Shown here: positions 18,774 to 28,336 of the stretch, piece by piece
Numbering within the stretch: the first letter of the stretch is position 1
How the letters are laid out: each line of letters starts with the position of its first letter
Assembly: GCF_032191775.1 (NCBI RefSeq)
Contig: NZ_CP132507.1
Coordinates: 397,001-461,000, forward strand
Direction: 5' to 3'
DNA length: 64,000 nucleotides
Origin: Rhodoferax mekongensis
GTDB taxonomy: Bacteria; Pseudomonadota; Gammaproteobacteria; Burkholderiales; Burkholderiaceae_C
Position numbers and translations under genes: made by a program
The notes under the pieces: generated by a model
The model's database searches: none
What the model saw: the letters and a program-made list of their open reading frames with translations, nothing else
Told to the model about the DNA's origin: nothing

Positions 18774-19195
18774 TCAAGGAACTGCGATTGCTGTAAACGC
18801 TGCTGTCACAGCGGAACCACTGGTTGGTGTCAGAGTCAAGGTGCAACCATTGGAAGTACCTGCAGTAGTGACAAACGAGCCGGTTGTCATGGCGGCAGAA
18901 TAGGTGCCACCGCTCGTAGGATAGGCCCCCCCTGCAATGTGGCCTTTGCCCCATCGCAAGAAGACACCGTTACGCCACCGCCAGTAGCGGTGCCTTTGGC
19001 GGAATAGGCCGCATAGTTAATTGCCGAGCCGGACGACAATGCACCCGCAACGCCGGCCACAGAAGCTGCTCGCGCGTCGGATGACAAATCCACAAACTTC
19101 GGAATCGCAACTGCGGCCAGGATGCCCAGAATCACGATCACCATCACCAACTCAATCAATGTAAAGCCGCGTTGTACTTGTTTCATGGAGTCCAC
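18774..19195 (-). pseudogene. mshA: Major MSHA-type pilin MshA, frameshifted at 18926-18932
   Basis: The N-terminus MDSMKQVQRGFTLIELVMVI is a class III prepilin signal (G-FTLIE, methylated Phe after cleavage), followed by LGILAAVAIPKFVDLSSDAR, typical of MshA. As read, the frame ends after 102 residues with an unrelated tail. The natural continuation (GAYPTSGGTYSAAMTTGS... to AFTAIAVP and TGA at 18776-18774) is in the next frame. The break lies in a run of seven C (seven G on the coding strand); one more G restores a 140-residue pilin with two cysteines placed for a C-terminal disulfide loop (SSCDGAK and SNGCTL). Other G7 runs in the locus are in frame. Confidence 0.85.
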
Positions 19196-19268
19196 CTTTC
19201 AGGGAAATATGTGAGTCTGAGATCGGGTGCCCGTCAAAAGAACCGGTTCCGACTTCGCTTCGTGACTA

Positions 19269-19297
19269 ATTCTAGGCCAATGATGTAATTCTGTGCA
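19269..19297 (-). promoter_or_regulatory. Candidate sigma-70 promoter of mshA
   Basis: Read on the minus strand, TGCACA, a 17-base spacer and TAGAAT lie about 70 bases upstream of the mshA start, in the 180-base gap after mshF. The -10 box is a 5/6 match and the -35 box a 4/6 match. A separate promoter for the abundant pilin would be expected. Confidence 0.45.
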
Positions 19298-19375
19298 TGA
19301 GGTTTATGCAATAAGTGCAAGTCTTTTCAAAGCTTTTCACAAATTTGTATTCCTCGCGTTAACGCGCGCACCGGG

Positions 19376-19897
19376 CTATTCAAGGGGCATTCCCGCCCAC
19401 ATGTAAGACTGTATGGGCCGGAGTTGGGGTGCGGCGCCCGTGGTTTCCACCGTAAACCACACCGCTTGGCTGCCCGCCGGCGCATCCAAAACACTGATGT
19501 CCTGCGGCTTGTACCCCACGCATCCACAGCGCTTATCAAACACCCACCGGCCGGGTGCCACCTCTTGCAACAGAGCAGCAGGTACTTCGCCTGCGTAATT
19601 GGGAGCCGGTTGTTGTAGCAAGTCAAAGGGGTTGGGCAGCGCCACAGAGGTAGAGACTGCGGCCCTGGATTTGCCTGAAGCGGGAATCATTCGGTGCACG
19701 TAGTCCAGCACCAGCGCGGTTCGCAGGGCGCCTAGCGTACTCTGGACTGCGGCTCTCTCTGACTGGGCACGTACCTGCTGGCCATAACGCCATAGAACTC
19801 CCATGACCACGGCAACGCAGAGCGCCAGCAGCCCCCACTCCACCCAGCGTGTGCTCCAGACCGGACGGGGGCTCTCAGGGATGTAGGCCGTTGCCAT
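19376..19897 (-). CDS. mshF: MshF-like MSHA biogenesis protein
   Basis: 173 residues. A short cytoplasmic start is followed by one membrane helix at about residues 20-37 (WGLLALCVAVVMGVLWRYG), a helical segment and a periplasmic domain. MshF is poorly conserved, so the name rests mostly on position: it starts three bases after the mshG stop and precedes mshA, as in Vibrio. Its architecture is also pseudopilin-like in having a long helix followed by a globular domain, but it lacks a FTLIE cleavage site. Role unknown. Confidence 0.7.
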   Translation of the reverse strand: MATAYIPESPRPVWSTRWVEWGLLALCVAVVMGVLWRYGQQVRAQSERAAVQSTLGALRTALVLDYVHRMIPASGKSRAAVSTSVALPNPFDLLQQPAPNYAGEVPAALLQEVAPGRWVFDKRCGCVGYKPQDISVLDAPAGSQAVWFTVETTGAAPQLRPIQSYMWAGMPLE

Positions 19898-19900
19898 TGG

Positions 19901-21139
19901 CTAGCCCCCGCCCTTGCCCATGGCGGCCTGGCCCATGTTCCACAAAGGCAGAAACACGCCCAAAGCCAGCAGCAATACCAACACACCGATCACGGCCAGT
20001 AGCACCGGCTCGATGGCTGCCGACAGGCCCTTGATGCTGTAGTCCGTTTCCCGCTCGTACATGCCGGCAATCTCAAACAGCAGGTTGTCCAGCTCGCCGG
20101 TCTCTTCGCCCACGTTGATCATTTGCAGGACGACTGGAGTGAATACACCCGTGGCCGCCGCACAACGGGAAATGCTTTCGCCCCGTTCAATACCGTCCCG
20201 CATCTGCTCAATACGGGCACCGATAAAGGCGTTGTCCACCGTTTGCGCCACCACGGTCAGGGCCTGCACCAGCGGCACACCGCTCTGGCTGGACAAGGCA
20301 AAGCTGCGGGCAAAACGGGCCAAGGTTGCCTTGAGAATGATGTCTCCCACAATGGGAAGCTTGAGCTTGCGGGCATCCCAGCGGTAGCGGCCGGCGGGCG
20401 TGCGCAGGTAAGCGCGTATGCCCACCACCGCCCCTGCCACAACAGCCAGCAGCATGGGCCACCAGTTAATCATCCAGTTCGAGAAGCCGAGCAAACCCCG
20501 CGTAATCAGCGGCAGTTCGCTGTTGAAACCGGCGAACACCTTGGCGAACACCGGTATCACAAAGATGTTGAGGATCACGATGGCGGCTGCCATCGCGATC
20601 ATCACAAAGCTGGGGTAACGCATGGCCTGCTTGATGCGCTCGCGCACGTCACGCTCGAACTCCATGTGTTCATTCAGACGCAAGAACACCTCGGTCAGGC
20701 GGCCCGTCATCTCACCCACGCGGATCATGGCGATGTAGAAGTTACCGAAGAGTGCGCTATGGCGCGCCAGCGCAGCCGATAGCTCCCGCCCCTGGTCCAG
20801 GCTGGAGCGCACGTCCTTGAGCAGCTCCACCATGGCCGGCTTGGTCGCCGAGGCCTCCAGCCCCGCAAAGGCTCGCAAAATGGGCACACCCGCCTTGTTG
20901 AGCGTGTACATCTGCCTCGAAAAAATCAACAGATCTTCCACGTCCACCGGCTTACGGGTCAGGAACGCGAGAGGGTCTTTCTTCTCCTTGCTTTCCACTG
21001 CCTTGGCCAAGGCAATGTGCACCGGTGCCACACCGATGGACAGCAGCTGATCGGCCACTCCGCCCTCCGTCATGGCGTCAAGCTGGCCGCTGACAGCCTC
21101 GCCCCGGTTATTGCGTCCGCGCCAGTCGTAAACGGCCAT
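19901..21139 (-). CDS. mshG: MSHA inner-membrane platform protein MshG (GspF/PilC family)
   Basis: 412 residues. Two T2SSF domains are recognisable: the first with LLIFSRQMYTLNKAGVPIL, the second with FARSFALSSQSGVPLVQALT. Each is followed by membrane helices, and GEETGELDNLLFEIAGMYE is a family hallmark. It is the platform protein that couples the MshE motor to pilin insertion. It lies two bases downstream of mshE and three bases upstream of mshF. Confidence 0.95.
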   Translation of the reverse strand: MAVYDWRGRNNRGEAVSGQLDAMTEGGVADQLLSIGVAPVHIALAKAVESKEKKDPLAFLTRKPVDVEDLLIFSRQMYTLNKAGVPILRAFAGLEASATKPAMVELLKDVRSSLDQGRELSAALARHSALFGNFYIAMIRVGEMTGRLTEVFLRLNEHMEFERDVRERIKQAMRYPSFVMIAMAAAIVILNIFVIPVFAKVFAGFNSELPLITRGLLGFSNWMINWWPMLLAVVAGAVVGIRAYLRTPAGRYRWDARKLKLPIVGDIILKATLARFARSFALSSQSGVPLVQALTVVAQTVDNAFIGARIEQMRDGIERGESISRCAAATGVFTPVVLQMINVGEETGELDNLLFEIAGMYERETDYSIKGLSAAIEPVLLAVIGVLVLLLALGVFLPLWNMGQAAMGKGGG

Positions 21140-21141
21140 CT

Positions 21142-22908
21142 TCAGCCCACCATGGCTTCGTCGTCATCGGCATCGAAGCCGATGCGCAAAGCTTCTGCCA
21201 AAGAGGTCTTGCCTGCACGCACCATCTGTAAGGCATGGAAGGCCATGGTGTGGCCCTTCATGCGCTCCCGTGCAGTCCGCAGGAAGCCGGCAGGGTCGCT
21301 GTGCGATGCTGCGTGGGTGAGGGCGGCGTCCATCTCCAGCAATTCATACACCCCTTGCCGGCCGGAGTAGCCCGTGCCGTTGCATGTGGAGCAACCCAAG
21401 CCGCGCTTGGGCGCTACGGTGTCACCCGGCTCCAGCATGGACTCCAGCCACGACTGCTCTTGCGGCGTGGGTGAATGGGGAGCCAGGCAATCCTGGCAAT
21501 TGAGCCGTACCAGACGCTGCGCAATAACGGCCTGCAAGGAGGTAGCCACCATGAAAGGCGGCACACCCATATCCAGCAGGCGGAAGGGGGTGCTGATCGC
21601 ATCGCGCGTGTGCAGGGTAGAGAGCACCAAATGGCCGGTAATGGCAGCACGCAGGCCGATTTCTGCCGTCTCCGCATCGCGCATTTCACCGACCAGAATC
21701 ACATCCGGATCCTGTCGCAAGCAAGCGCGCAACACGCGCGCAAAGGTGAGCTCAATCTTGTCATTGACCTGCACCTGGGTGATGGCGGGCAGGCGGTATT
21801 CGACCGGGTCTTCCACCGTGATGACCTTGAGTTCCGCCGCGTTGATTTCTGCCAACGCGGCGTACAAAGTGGTAGTTTTGCCGGAGCCTGTGGGACCGGT
21901 CACCAGCACCATGCCCGAGGAGCGGGTCAGCACATCGCGGAAGCGCTTGAGCATGTCCGGCGGCATGCCGATGGTGTCCAGGCGCCGCATGCCGGTGCCC
22001 TGGTTCAGCAAGCGCATCACTGCCGACTCGCCGTAGGTGGTGGGCAAGGTGGACAGACGCACGTCGATGGTGTTGTCCTTCAGGCGCACCGAGAAGCGGC
22101 CGTCTTGCGGCAAGCGCTTTTCAGAGATATCCAGCCCCGCCATCAGCTTGAGGCGCTGGGCCAGCGCTCCGCCGATACGTTTGTCGGCTTGCGTTTGGGT
22201 TTGGAGGACGCCGTCGACCCGCACGCGGATCTGCAAAAAGCCTTCTTGCGGCTCGATATGCACGTCGGATGCCCCGACCTGCATGGCGTCTTCAAACAAG
22301 GATTGCAGCAAGCGCACCACCGGCGCGCCTTCCAGGCCCACACTGGCAGTCAGCTCACCGAAGTCCACCGCATCACCCAGGTCTTTTTCGAGGGCGCGGG
22401 CCAAGCCGCTGATTTCTTCGGTGCGGCGGTAGAGGCGGTCGAAGGCGAGCGCCAGCTGGCTTTCCGGCACGGCGGCAATGCTGATGTTGCGCTTGAGCAG
22501 ACGAGTCAGCTCGTCGTAGGCGAACAAATCCAAGGGGTCGGCCAAGGCCACCAGCAAGGTATCGCCCTTGTCTTCCAAAGCCAGCGCCTTGAAGCGGCGC
22601 GCCGCGGCCTCGGGCAGCAGCTTGACCACGTCGGCGCGGAAGGGGAAGGTCTTGAGGTTGACGAAGGGAATGCGCAGCTGCCGTGCCAGGCCGTTGGCCA
22701 GCAACTCTTCGGTGATGACGCCGGTTTCAATCAGCAGGCGCCCCACCTTCTTGCCGGTGGTGCGCTGCAGGTCCAGGGTCTGTTGCAGTTGCTCCTGCGA
22801 GATCAGCTTTTGCTGGACCAGCACATCACCCAAACGCAGTTTCTCAGGGCGGCCCGAGGGGGGACGTGGACCGTCCGGCGCACCGGGCGCTGCCGTTGCC
22901 ATGTTCAT
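21142..22908 (-). CDS. mshE: MSHA pilus extension ATPase MshE (GspE/PilB family) with MshEN domain
   Basis: 588 residues. The N-terminus holds an MshEN-type tandem repeat: KLRLGDVLVQQKLISQEQ, then KKVGRLLIETGVITEEL. In Vibrio MshE this domain binds cyclic di-GMP. In the first repeat the usual glycine is a lysine. The C-terminal hexameric ATPase has Walker A GPTGSGKTTT near residue 340, the Asp box (VEDPVEYRLPAITQVQVN), Walker B (ILVGEMRDAETAEIGLRAA), the His box and a C-terminal zinc-type CxxC motif (GLGCSTCNGTGYSGRQG). It powers pilus extension. It is followed two bases later by mshG and preceded by a glycine-zipper protein gene. Confidence 0.95.
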   Translation of the reverse strand: MNMATAAPGAPDGPRPPSGRPEKLRLGDVLVQQKLISQEQLQQTLDLQRTTGKKVGRLLIETGVITEELLANGLARQLRIPFVNLKTFPFRADVVKLLPEAAARRFKALALEDKGDTLLVALADPLDLFAYDELTRLLKRNISIAAVPESQLALAFDRLYRRTEEISGLARALEKDLGDAVDFGELTASVGLEGAPVVRLLQSLFEDAMQVGASDVHIEPQEGFLQIRVRVDGVLQTQTQADKRIGGALAQRLKLMAGLDISEKRLPQDGRFSVRLKDNTIDVRLSTLPTTYGESAVMRLLNQGTGMRRLDTIGMPPDMLKRFRDVLTRSSGMVLVTGPTGSGKTTTLYAALAEINAAELKVITVEDPVEYRLPAITQVQVNDKIELTFARVLRACLRQDPDVILVGEMRDAETAEIGLRAAITGHLVLSTLHTRDAISTPFRLLDMGVPPFMVATSLQAVIAQRLVRLNCQDCLAPHSPTPQEQSWLESMLEPGDTVAPKRGLGCSTCNGTGYSGRQGVYELLEMDAALTHAASHSDPAGFLRTARERMKGHTMAFHALQMVRAGKTSLAEALRIGFDADDDEAMVG

Positions 22909-22954
22909 GCGCTATTCCTTTTGCGGTTTGCAAAAATAATAGCACGCGAACCTT

Positions 22955-23770
22955 TTATGTAGCGCTGTTAAAAGGGGCGGGATTCCGCTCAGCGGGGCTG
23001 CGCGCCGGGGTAATGCTGTTGCCCTCCACCGTCACATGCTGGCCGACGCTGGCGCTATTCGCCTGCTCGATGGTGCGAACGCTGCCGTCTTCCATGCGTA
23101 CTTCGACCAGGTAGACCGTGTCTTTTTTCAGGCGCTTTTCCACGGTGTTCCCGGCCCAGCCGCCGCCCAACACACCGGCAATAGTGGCCAGGGCTTTGCC
23201 GTCACCGCCGCCGAACTGGTTGCCCACCAGACCACCCAGCAACGCGCCTGCCACCGCGCCCGCGCCACTGGGGTTGGCACTTTCGCGCTGAACCGGCGTC
23301 ACACTCTCGACCACGCCGCACGTGGCGCACACGACTCTGGCGGGAAGCTGCACAGGAGCCTGAACGGGCACGGGTGCCGCCGCCACAGGCGCACTATGGG
23401 CGACCGGCACACCTGCTACCGGCGTCACGACCGGCGCAGACACCTTGGTCGCCCCTTGATTTGCTACTGATTTAGGAGCTGTCTGCGCATATTTGGCGGG
23501 CGCCGATGGCACTTTTTTATCCAAAACGACAGGAGTGACTGCAGGCACTACAGCGGCCGTGGGCGCCTGCACGGACTCCAAAGGTGCAGGCGTAGCGGGT
23601 GAATGGATGGCCACGACCTCCAGGGGCGCGTCCGGCTGGGCCGGGCCCATCTGCTGGCGCAGCACGACGGCTCCCAGCGCGAGAGTACTGGCACCCAGCA
23701 CACCGATGGCACCCCACAACACCTTGTTCCCGGCAGCTGACGCACCGGAATGAGACAAAACAGTCGACAT
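22955..23770 (-). CDS. Glycine-zipper 2TM domain protein (larger paralogue)
   Basis: 271 residues. An N-terminal membrane anchor (VLWGAIGVLGASTLALGAVVL) and a long Pro/Ala/Val-rich linker precede a CATCGVVESV motif. The glycine-zipper segment AGAVAGALLGGLVGNQFGGG continues into LGGGWAGNTVEKRLKK, and a small C-terminal beta domain follows. The fold matches SlyB/17-kDa-antigen-like envelope proteins; the role is unknown. It lies 46 bases upstream of mshE. A dispersed repeat is translated in frame in the linker (KYAQTAPKSVANQG). It is paralogous to the next gene upstream. Confidence 0.8.
   Translation of the reverse strand: MSTVLSHSGASAAGNKVLWGAIGVLGASTLALGAVVLRQQMGPAQPDAPLEVVAIHSPATPAPLESVQAPTAAVVPAVTPVVLDKKVPSAPAKYAQTAPKSVANQGATKVSAPVVTPVAGVPVAHSAPVAAAPVPVQAPVQLPARVVCATCGVVESVTPVQRESANPSGAGAVAGALLGGLVGNQFGGGDGKALATIAGVLGGGWAGNTVEKRLKKDTVYLVEVRMEDGSVRTIEQANSASVGQHVTVEGNSITPARSPAERNPAPFNSAT
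23463..23506 (+). repeat. Dispersed repeat, copy 4 (inside a gene)
   Basis: TTTAGGAGCTGTCTGCGCA, a spacer and GCGGGCGCC lie inside the glycine-zipper gene. The gene reads the complement without a stop codon. Confidence 0.7.
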
Positions 23771-23929
23771 ACATCTCCTTCAAACAGCCATACGGACAAC
23801 CGGACCGGTCCCGCTAAAGAGCTAACGCCCGCATGTGCTTAAAGGTACACAGCCCATCCGGCTGGGAGGTATCTGATTTGTAACGCTGGGTAAAGCCAGC
23901 CGCTGAAAGCATTGCCTTTCAAGGGGGAA

Positions 23930-24412
23930 TCAGGTGGACTCCACCGCACTGTCTCTTTCCATGAGCACCAAAGTTCCACCTTGAACACGCACTTGTGAAC
24001 CTACCGGCAGGAACGCGTCCTGTTCAAACGTGCGCTGCGTGTTGTCCTGCATACGCACCACAATGCGGCAGCCGGGCTTTTGCTTGAGTTGCTTCTCAAT
24101 GGCATTGCCAGCCCATACGCCGCCTAGGAGTCCGATGATGGTGGCCATGGTTTTACCTTCCTCGCCACCGATTTTGTTGGCGATAAGCCCCCCTACCGCT
24201 GCACCGATAGCCGCGCCCACACCACTATGGGGTGTGTCACGAGGGATTTCGACAGCCGATTCAACGATTCCGCATTCGCCACAGACTGCGCTCCGCTCCA
24301 CGGCCGCCAGGGGCTGCGATTGTGCAAGCGGTGCGGTTACCGTGAGGCAGGCAGCCAAGGCCCAGATGAAGCCTGTGACTAAGAAATTACCAAAAAATGG
24401 ATGGAGGCGCAT
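23930..24412 (-). CDS. Glycine-zipper 2TM domain protein (smaller paralogue)
   Basis: 160 residues. A signal peptide or anchor (FLVTGFIWALAACLTVTAPL) is followed by the CGECGIVESA motif. The glycine zipper (GVGAAIGAAVGGLIANKIGG, then LGGVWAGNAIEKQLKQ) is followed by a small beta domain. It matches the C-terminal 125 residues of the neighbouring 271-residue protein in order and spacing but lacks its long linker, so the pair looks like a tandem duplication. Such proteins are envelope-located; the exact role is not known. Confidence 0.8.
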   Translation of the reverse strand: MRLHPFFGNFLVTGFIWALAACLTVTAPLAQSQPLAAVERSAVCGECGIVESAVEIPRDTPHSGVGAAIGAAVGGLIANKIGGEEGKTMATIIGLLGGVWAGNAIEKQLKQKPGCRIVVRMQDNTQRTFEQDAFLPVGSQVRVQGGTLVLMERDSAVEST

Positions 24413-24517
24413 GGTGAACCTTGGAGTTACCCCGACTCAACGCACAGCGCCCCTTAAAAGCACACAGCCGGATAAAAACTTCCCGGCCATATGCCTACTT
24501 TGTCACACCAAAGCGCC

Positions 24518-27283
24518 TTACAGGTTGGGCGCCAGCAGGCGTTCCAGCGCGGTGCGGTCGAGCTTGCGGCGCTCAGCCAGGTCGTGCACCTGGTCGTCCC
24601 CGATCCTGCCGACATTGAAGTAGGTTGCGTCCGGGTGCCCGATGTAGAAGCCGCTCACGCTGGCCGCCGGGGTCATGGCCAGGCTCTCGGTCACCGTCAT
24701 GCCGACCTCTTCGCACTGCAGAAGAGCGAACATGTCCTTCTTGACGCTGTGGTCCGGGCAGGCAGGGTAGCCGGGTGCGGGGCGGATGCCTTTGTACTTC
24801 TCACCGATCAGGTCCTCATTGCTGAGCGACTCGCCTGCGGCGTAGCCCCAGAGATCGGTGCGCACACGATGGTGCAAGCACTCGGCAAAGGCCTCCGCAA
24901 GGCGGTCAGCAATCGCCTTGAGCATGATGGCGGAGTAGTCGTCATGGTCATCGAGGAAATACTTTTCCTTTTTGTCCACGCCGATACCGGCTGTGACGGC
25001 GAACATGCCGGCGTAGTCCGCCTTGACGCCTTTGGGGGCCACAAAGTCCGCCAGGCAACGGCTGGGGCGCATCACACCGTCTATTTCCTGCTTCTCGGTT
25101 TGCTGGCGCAGGCCGTACCAGGTCATGGCGACCTCGCTGCGGCTCTCGTCCGTGTAGAACTCGATGTCGTCGTCATTCACCGTGTTGGCAGGGTACAAGG
25201 CCACGACGGCGTTGGCAGTGAGCCAGCGCCCTTCGATCAGTCGCTTGAGCATGCGCTGGCCATCGGAGTACACCCGCACGGCCTCGGTGCCCACCACCTC
25301 GTCCTTGAGGATGGCAGGAAACGGGCCCGCCAGGTCCCAGGTCTGGAAGAACGGCGCCCAGTCGATGTACTTGGCCAGCTCGGTCAGGTCAAAGTTCTTG
25401 AACACACGGCGGCCGATGAACTTCGGTACGGTGGGCTGGTGGGCAGACCAATCGATGGACGCTTTGTTGGCGCGCGCTTTGACCAAGGGCCACAAAGGCG
25501 TTTGCTTTTTGCTGGCGTGCTGATGGCGCACCTTGTCGTAGTCGGCGTTGAGCTCGGCAATATAAGCAGCAGCGCTTTCGCTGAGCAGGCTCTGGGCCAC
25601 GCTGACACTGCGGGAAGCATCGGGCACATAGACCACCGGGCCTTCGTAGTTGGGCGCAATCTTCACGGCGGTGTGAACGCGACTGCAGGTGGCGCCACCG
25701 ATGAGCAGCGGGATGTTGCGGCTGCGGAAGTACTCGTCCTTCTGCATCTCGCCGGCCACGTACTGCATCTCTTCCAGGCTGGGGGTGATCAGGCCGGAGA
25801 GGCCGATGATGTCTGCGCCCTCTTCCTTGGCCTTGGCCAAGATCTCATGGCAAGGCACCATGACGCCCATGTTCACCACATCAAAGTTATTGCACTGGAG
25901 CACGACGGTGACGATGTTTTTACCAATGTCGTGCACGTCGCCTTTCACGGTCGCAATCACGATCTTGCCTTTGGCTTTCGCCTCGCCACCGGCCTCCACC
26001 ATGGCGAGCTTTTCAGCCTCGATGTAGGGCAGCAGGTGCGCCACCGCGCTCTTCATCACGCGGGCACTTTTCACCACTTGCGGCAGGAACATCTTGCCCT
26101 GGCCGAACAAATCCCCCACCACATTCATGCCGTCCATGAGCGGGCCTTCGATCACGTGCAGTGGACGGCCGCCCTTCGCCAGAATCTCTCGGTAGGCTTC
26201 TTCGGTGTCTTCGGTGATGAAGTCGGTAATGCCGTGCACCAAGGCATGGCTCAGGCGCTGGGCCACCGCCACAGGAGCCTCGGGGGTGCCGCGCCATTCC
26301 AGCTTTTTGCTCTCGTCCTTGGCGCCGCTCTTTGCCGTTTCGGCAATCTCCACCAAGCGTTCGCCCGCGTCAGGTCGGCGGTTCAGCACCACGTCTTCCA
26401 CGCGCTCGCGCAGGGTGGTCTCCAAGTCGTCGTACACGCCGACCATGCCGGCGTTCACGATGCCCATGTCCATGCCGGCTTTGATCGCGTGGTACAGGAA
26501 CACAGTGTGAATCGCTTCACGCACCGGGTCGTTGCCGCGGAAGGAGAACGACACGTTGGACACGCCACCGCTCACCTTGGCGCCGGGCAGGTTCTGCTTG
26601 ATCCAGCGGGTAGCCTCGATGAAGTCCACTGCGTAGTTGTTGTGCTCTTCAATGCCGGTGGCAATGGCAAAGATGTTGGGGTCGAAGATGATGTCTTCAG
26701 GCGGAAAGTCCACCTCATCCACCAGCACACGGTAGGCGCGTTCGCAGATCTCCACTTTGCGTTGGTAGGTGTCGGCCTGGCCTTTTTCATCAAAGGCCAT
26801 CACTACGGCGGCGGCGCCATAGCGGCGCAGCAGTTTGGCCTGGCGTTTGAACTCGTCCACGCCCTCTTTCATGCTGATGGAGTTCACCACTGCCTTGCCC
26901 TGCACGCAGCGCAGACCCGCTTCGATCACGCTCCACTTGGAGCTGTCGATCATGATCGGCACGCGGGAAATATCGGGCTCAGAAGCGATCAGGTTCAGGA
27001 AGCGCACCATGGCGGCTTGGCTGTCCAGCATGGCCTCGTCCATGTTGATGTCGATGATCTGCGCCCCGTTTTCCACCTGCTGACGGGCCACGGCCAAAGC
27101 CTCTTCAAACTGGCCGTTCAAGATCATGCGGGCGAAGGCCTTGGAACCGGTGACGTTGGTGCGCTCACCGACGTTCACAAACAGGCTGCTGCTGTCGATG
27201 GTGATGGGCTCCAGGCCTGAGAGCAGCATGGGCGCTACGGTTTTAGGAGCTGCTTGCGCAGATTCGACGGGTGCTAGAGACAT
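24518..27283 (-). CDS. metH: Methionine synthase, folate/cobalamin/activation half (MetH part 2)
   Basis: 921 residues. This is the second half of cobalamin-dependent methionine synthase: methyltetrahydrofolate-binding domain ([16 protein letters not shown]), cobalamin cap and B12 domain with the DVHDIGKN motif that supplies the cobalt-ligating His, and a C-terminal AdoMet activation domain ([15 protein letters not shown]). The homocysteine-binding domain is encoded separately at 29050-30126. The ATG at 27283 is preferred; six upstream codons would need a TTG start. A dispersed repeat is translated in the N-terminal extension. The two halves are separated by two unrelated same-strand genes. 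Confidence 0.95.
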   Translation of the reverse strand: MSLAPVESAQAAPKTVAPMLLSGLEPITIDSSSLFVNVGERTNVTGSKAFARMILNGQFEEALAVARQQVENGAQIIDINMDEAMLDSQAAMVRFLNLIASEPDISRVPIMIDSSKWSVIEAGLRCVQGKAVVNSISMKEGVDEFKRQAKLLRRYGAAAVVMAFDEKGQADTYQRKVEICERAYRVLVDEVDFPPEDIIFDPNIFAIATGIEEHNNYAVDFIEATRWIKQNLPGAKVSGGVSNVSFSFRGNDPVREAIHTVFLYHAIKAGMDMGIVNAGMVGVYDDLETTLRERVEDVVLNRRPDAGERLVEIAETAKSGAKDESKKLEWRGTPEAPVAVAQRLSHALVHGITDFITEDTEEAYREILAKGGRPLHVIEGPLMDGMNVVGDLFGQGKMFLPQVVKSARVMKSAVAHLLPYIEAEKLAMVEAGGEAKAKGKIVIATVKGDVHDIGKNIVTVVLQCNNFDVVNMGVMVPCHEILAKAKEEGADIIGLSGLITPSLEEMQYVAGEMQKDEYFRSRNIPLLIGGATCSRVHTAVKIAPNYEGPVVYVPDASRSVSVAQSLLSESAAAYIAELNADYDKVRHQHASKKQTPLWPLVKARANKASIDWSAHQPTVPKFIGRRVFKNFDLTELAKYIDWAPFFQTWDLAGPFPAILKDEVVGTEAVRVYSDGQRMLKRLIEGRWLTANAVVALYPANTVNDDDIEFYTDESRSEVAMTWYGLRQQTEKQEIDGVMRPSRCLADFVAPKGVKADYAGMFAVTAGIGVDKKEKYFLDDHDDYSAIMLKAIADRLAEAFAECLHHRVRTDLWGYAAGESLSNEDLIGEKYKGIRPAPGYPACPDHSVKKDMFALLQCEEVGMTVTESLAMTPAASVSGFYIGHPDATYFNVGRIGDDQVHDLAERRKLDRTALERLLAPNL
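27233..27279 (+). repeat. Dispersed repeat, copy 5 (inside metH part 2)
   Basis: GTTTTAGGAGCTGCTTGCGCA followed by a spacer and ACGGGTGCTAGAG covers codons just after the start of metH part 2. The translated complement contains [12 protein letters not shown]. Confidence 0.7.
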
Positions 27284-27312
27284 AAATGACCTAAAAATCA
27301 ATGATCAGCGGC

Positions 27313-28311
27313 TTAAACCGCAACCCAGGCGCCCGTGCGCTGGGAGGCAAACAGGGCATCGATGATGCGCATGTTCTGGATGGCGTCTTCCACGCCGTAT
27401 TGCAAGGCTTGCTCACCACGGATAGCGAGCGAGAAGGCATCCCCCTCCAGGCTGTACTGATCGCAAGCCGCAAAGGTTTCCACGACGGCTTCGCGACCGC
27501 CGAGTACCTTGCCATCGTCCACAAGGATGCGAGTTTCCTGGCCTTGGGGCGCATTGAACGGGATCTCAATCTCCACCCGTTTTTCCGTACCTACCACGTG
27601 AGCCCTTTGGTAGGGCGTGGTTTGCATGGACACCGTGAAATCCAGACGCCGGCCATCACCAAAATCGAGCAAGGCGCTGAATGTGCGGTCCACGCCGAAG
27701 TCGGTGTCCATGTCTGCCAAGGCCATCACCCGCACCGGCTCTGTGCCAAACAAAAAGCGCCCGGCCACGATGGGGTAGCAACCGATGTCCATCAACGCGC
27801 CGCCGCCCTTGGTGGCATCGTTGCGGATGTTGGTCGCACTGCGGTTGAAATACGAGAACCAGACCTGGACCGTACGCAAATCACCCAACGCACCGCTTTG
27901 CACCAGCTCGCGGGTGCGCAGCCACTGCGGGTGAAAGCGCACCATGAAGGCTTCCATGATGTGCACTTTGCCCGCCACTTCACGCAGCTGGGCTGCCTCA
28001 TTGGCGTTCAGGGCGATCGGCTTTTCACACAACACATGCTTGCCCGCGCGGGCTGCTGCCAGCGTCAAAGGAACGTGTTGGTCGTTCGGCAGAGGGTTGT
28101 AAATGGCCTCTATCGAAGGGTCCGCCAACAACTCCTCGTAGGACCCGTAGGCTTTGGGAATACCCAGCTTGCCCGCCGCCGCCTGCGCGCTCTCCAGGGA
28201 GCGCGAGGCAATGGCTTGGACGTCGCACCACTGACTGCGCTGAAGCGCAGGGGTGACTTTCTCCATCCCGATTTTGGCAGTGCTCAGCACGCCCCAGCGG
28301 ACTTTGTTCAT
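27313..28311 (-). CDS. Gfo/Idh/MocA family oxidoreductase
   Basis: 332 residues. An N-terminal Rossmann domain starts MNKVRWGVLSTAKIGMEKV, the family signature EKPIALN is present, and a C-terminal Gfo/Idh domain follows (GGGALMDIGCYPIVAGRFL). These enzymes oxidise or reduce sugars, inositols or related polyols with NAD(P). The substrate is unknown. The gene sits between the two halves of metH, 29 bases upstream of metH part 2, and may be cotranscribed with them although no link to methionine metabolism is evident. Confidence 0.9.
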   Translation of the reverse strand: MNKVRWGVLSTAKIGMEKVTPALQRSQWCDVQAIASRSLESAQAAAGKLGIPKAYGSYEELLADPSIEAIYNPLPNDQHVPLTLAAARAGKHVLCEKPIALNANEAAQLREVAGKVHIMEAFMVRFHPQWLRTRELVQSGALGDLRTVQVWFSYFNRSATNIRNDATKGGGALMDIGCYPIVAGRFLFGTEPVRVMALADMDTDFGVDRTFSALLDFGDGRRLDFTVSMQTTPYQRAHVVGTEKRVEIEIPFNAPQGQETRILVDDGKVLGGREAVVETFAACDQYSLEGDAFSLAIRGEQALQYGVEDAIQNMRIIDALFASQRTGAWVAV

Positions 28312-28336
28312 GGCAAGTGGGTCCTTTTTGTCAGGC

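Noticed and set aside
24491..27220. A 909-codon open frame on the plus strand, opposite metH part 2.
   Set aside because: It mirrors the codon pattern of metH on the other strand and has no known domain, no signal and no ribosome site. GC-rich genes commonly leave long antisense frames.
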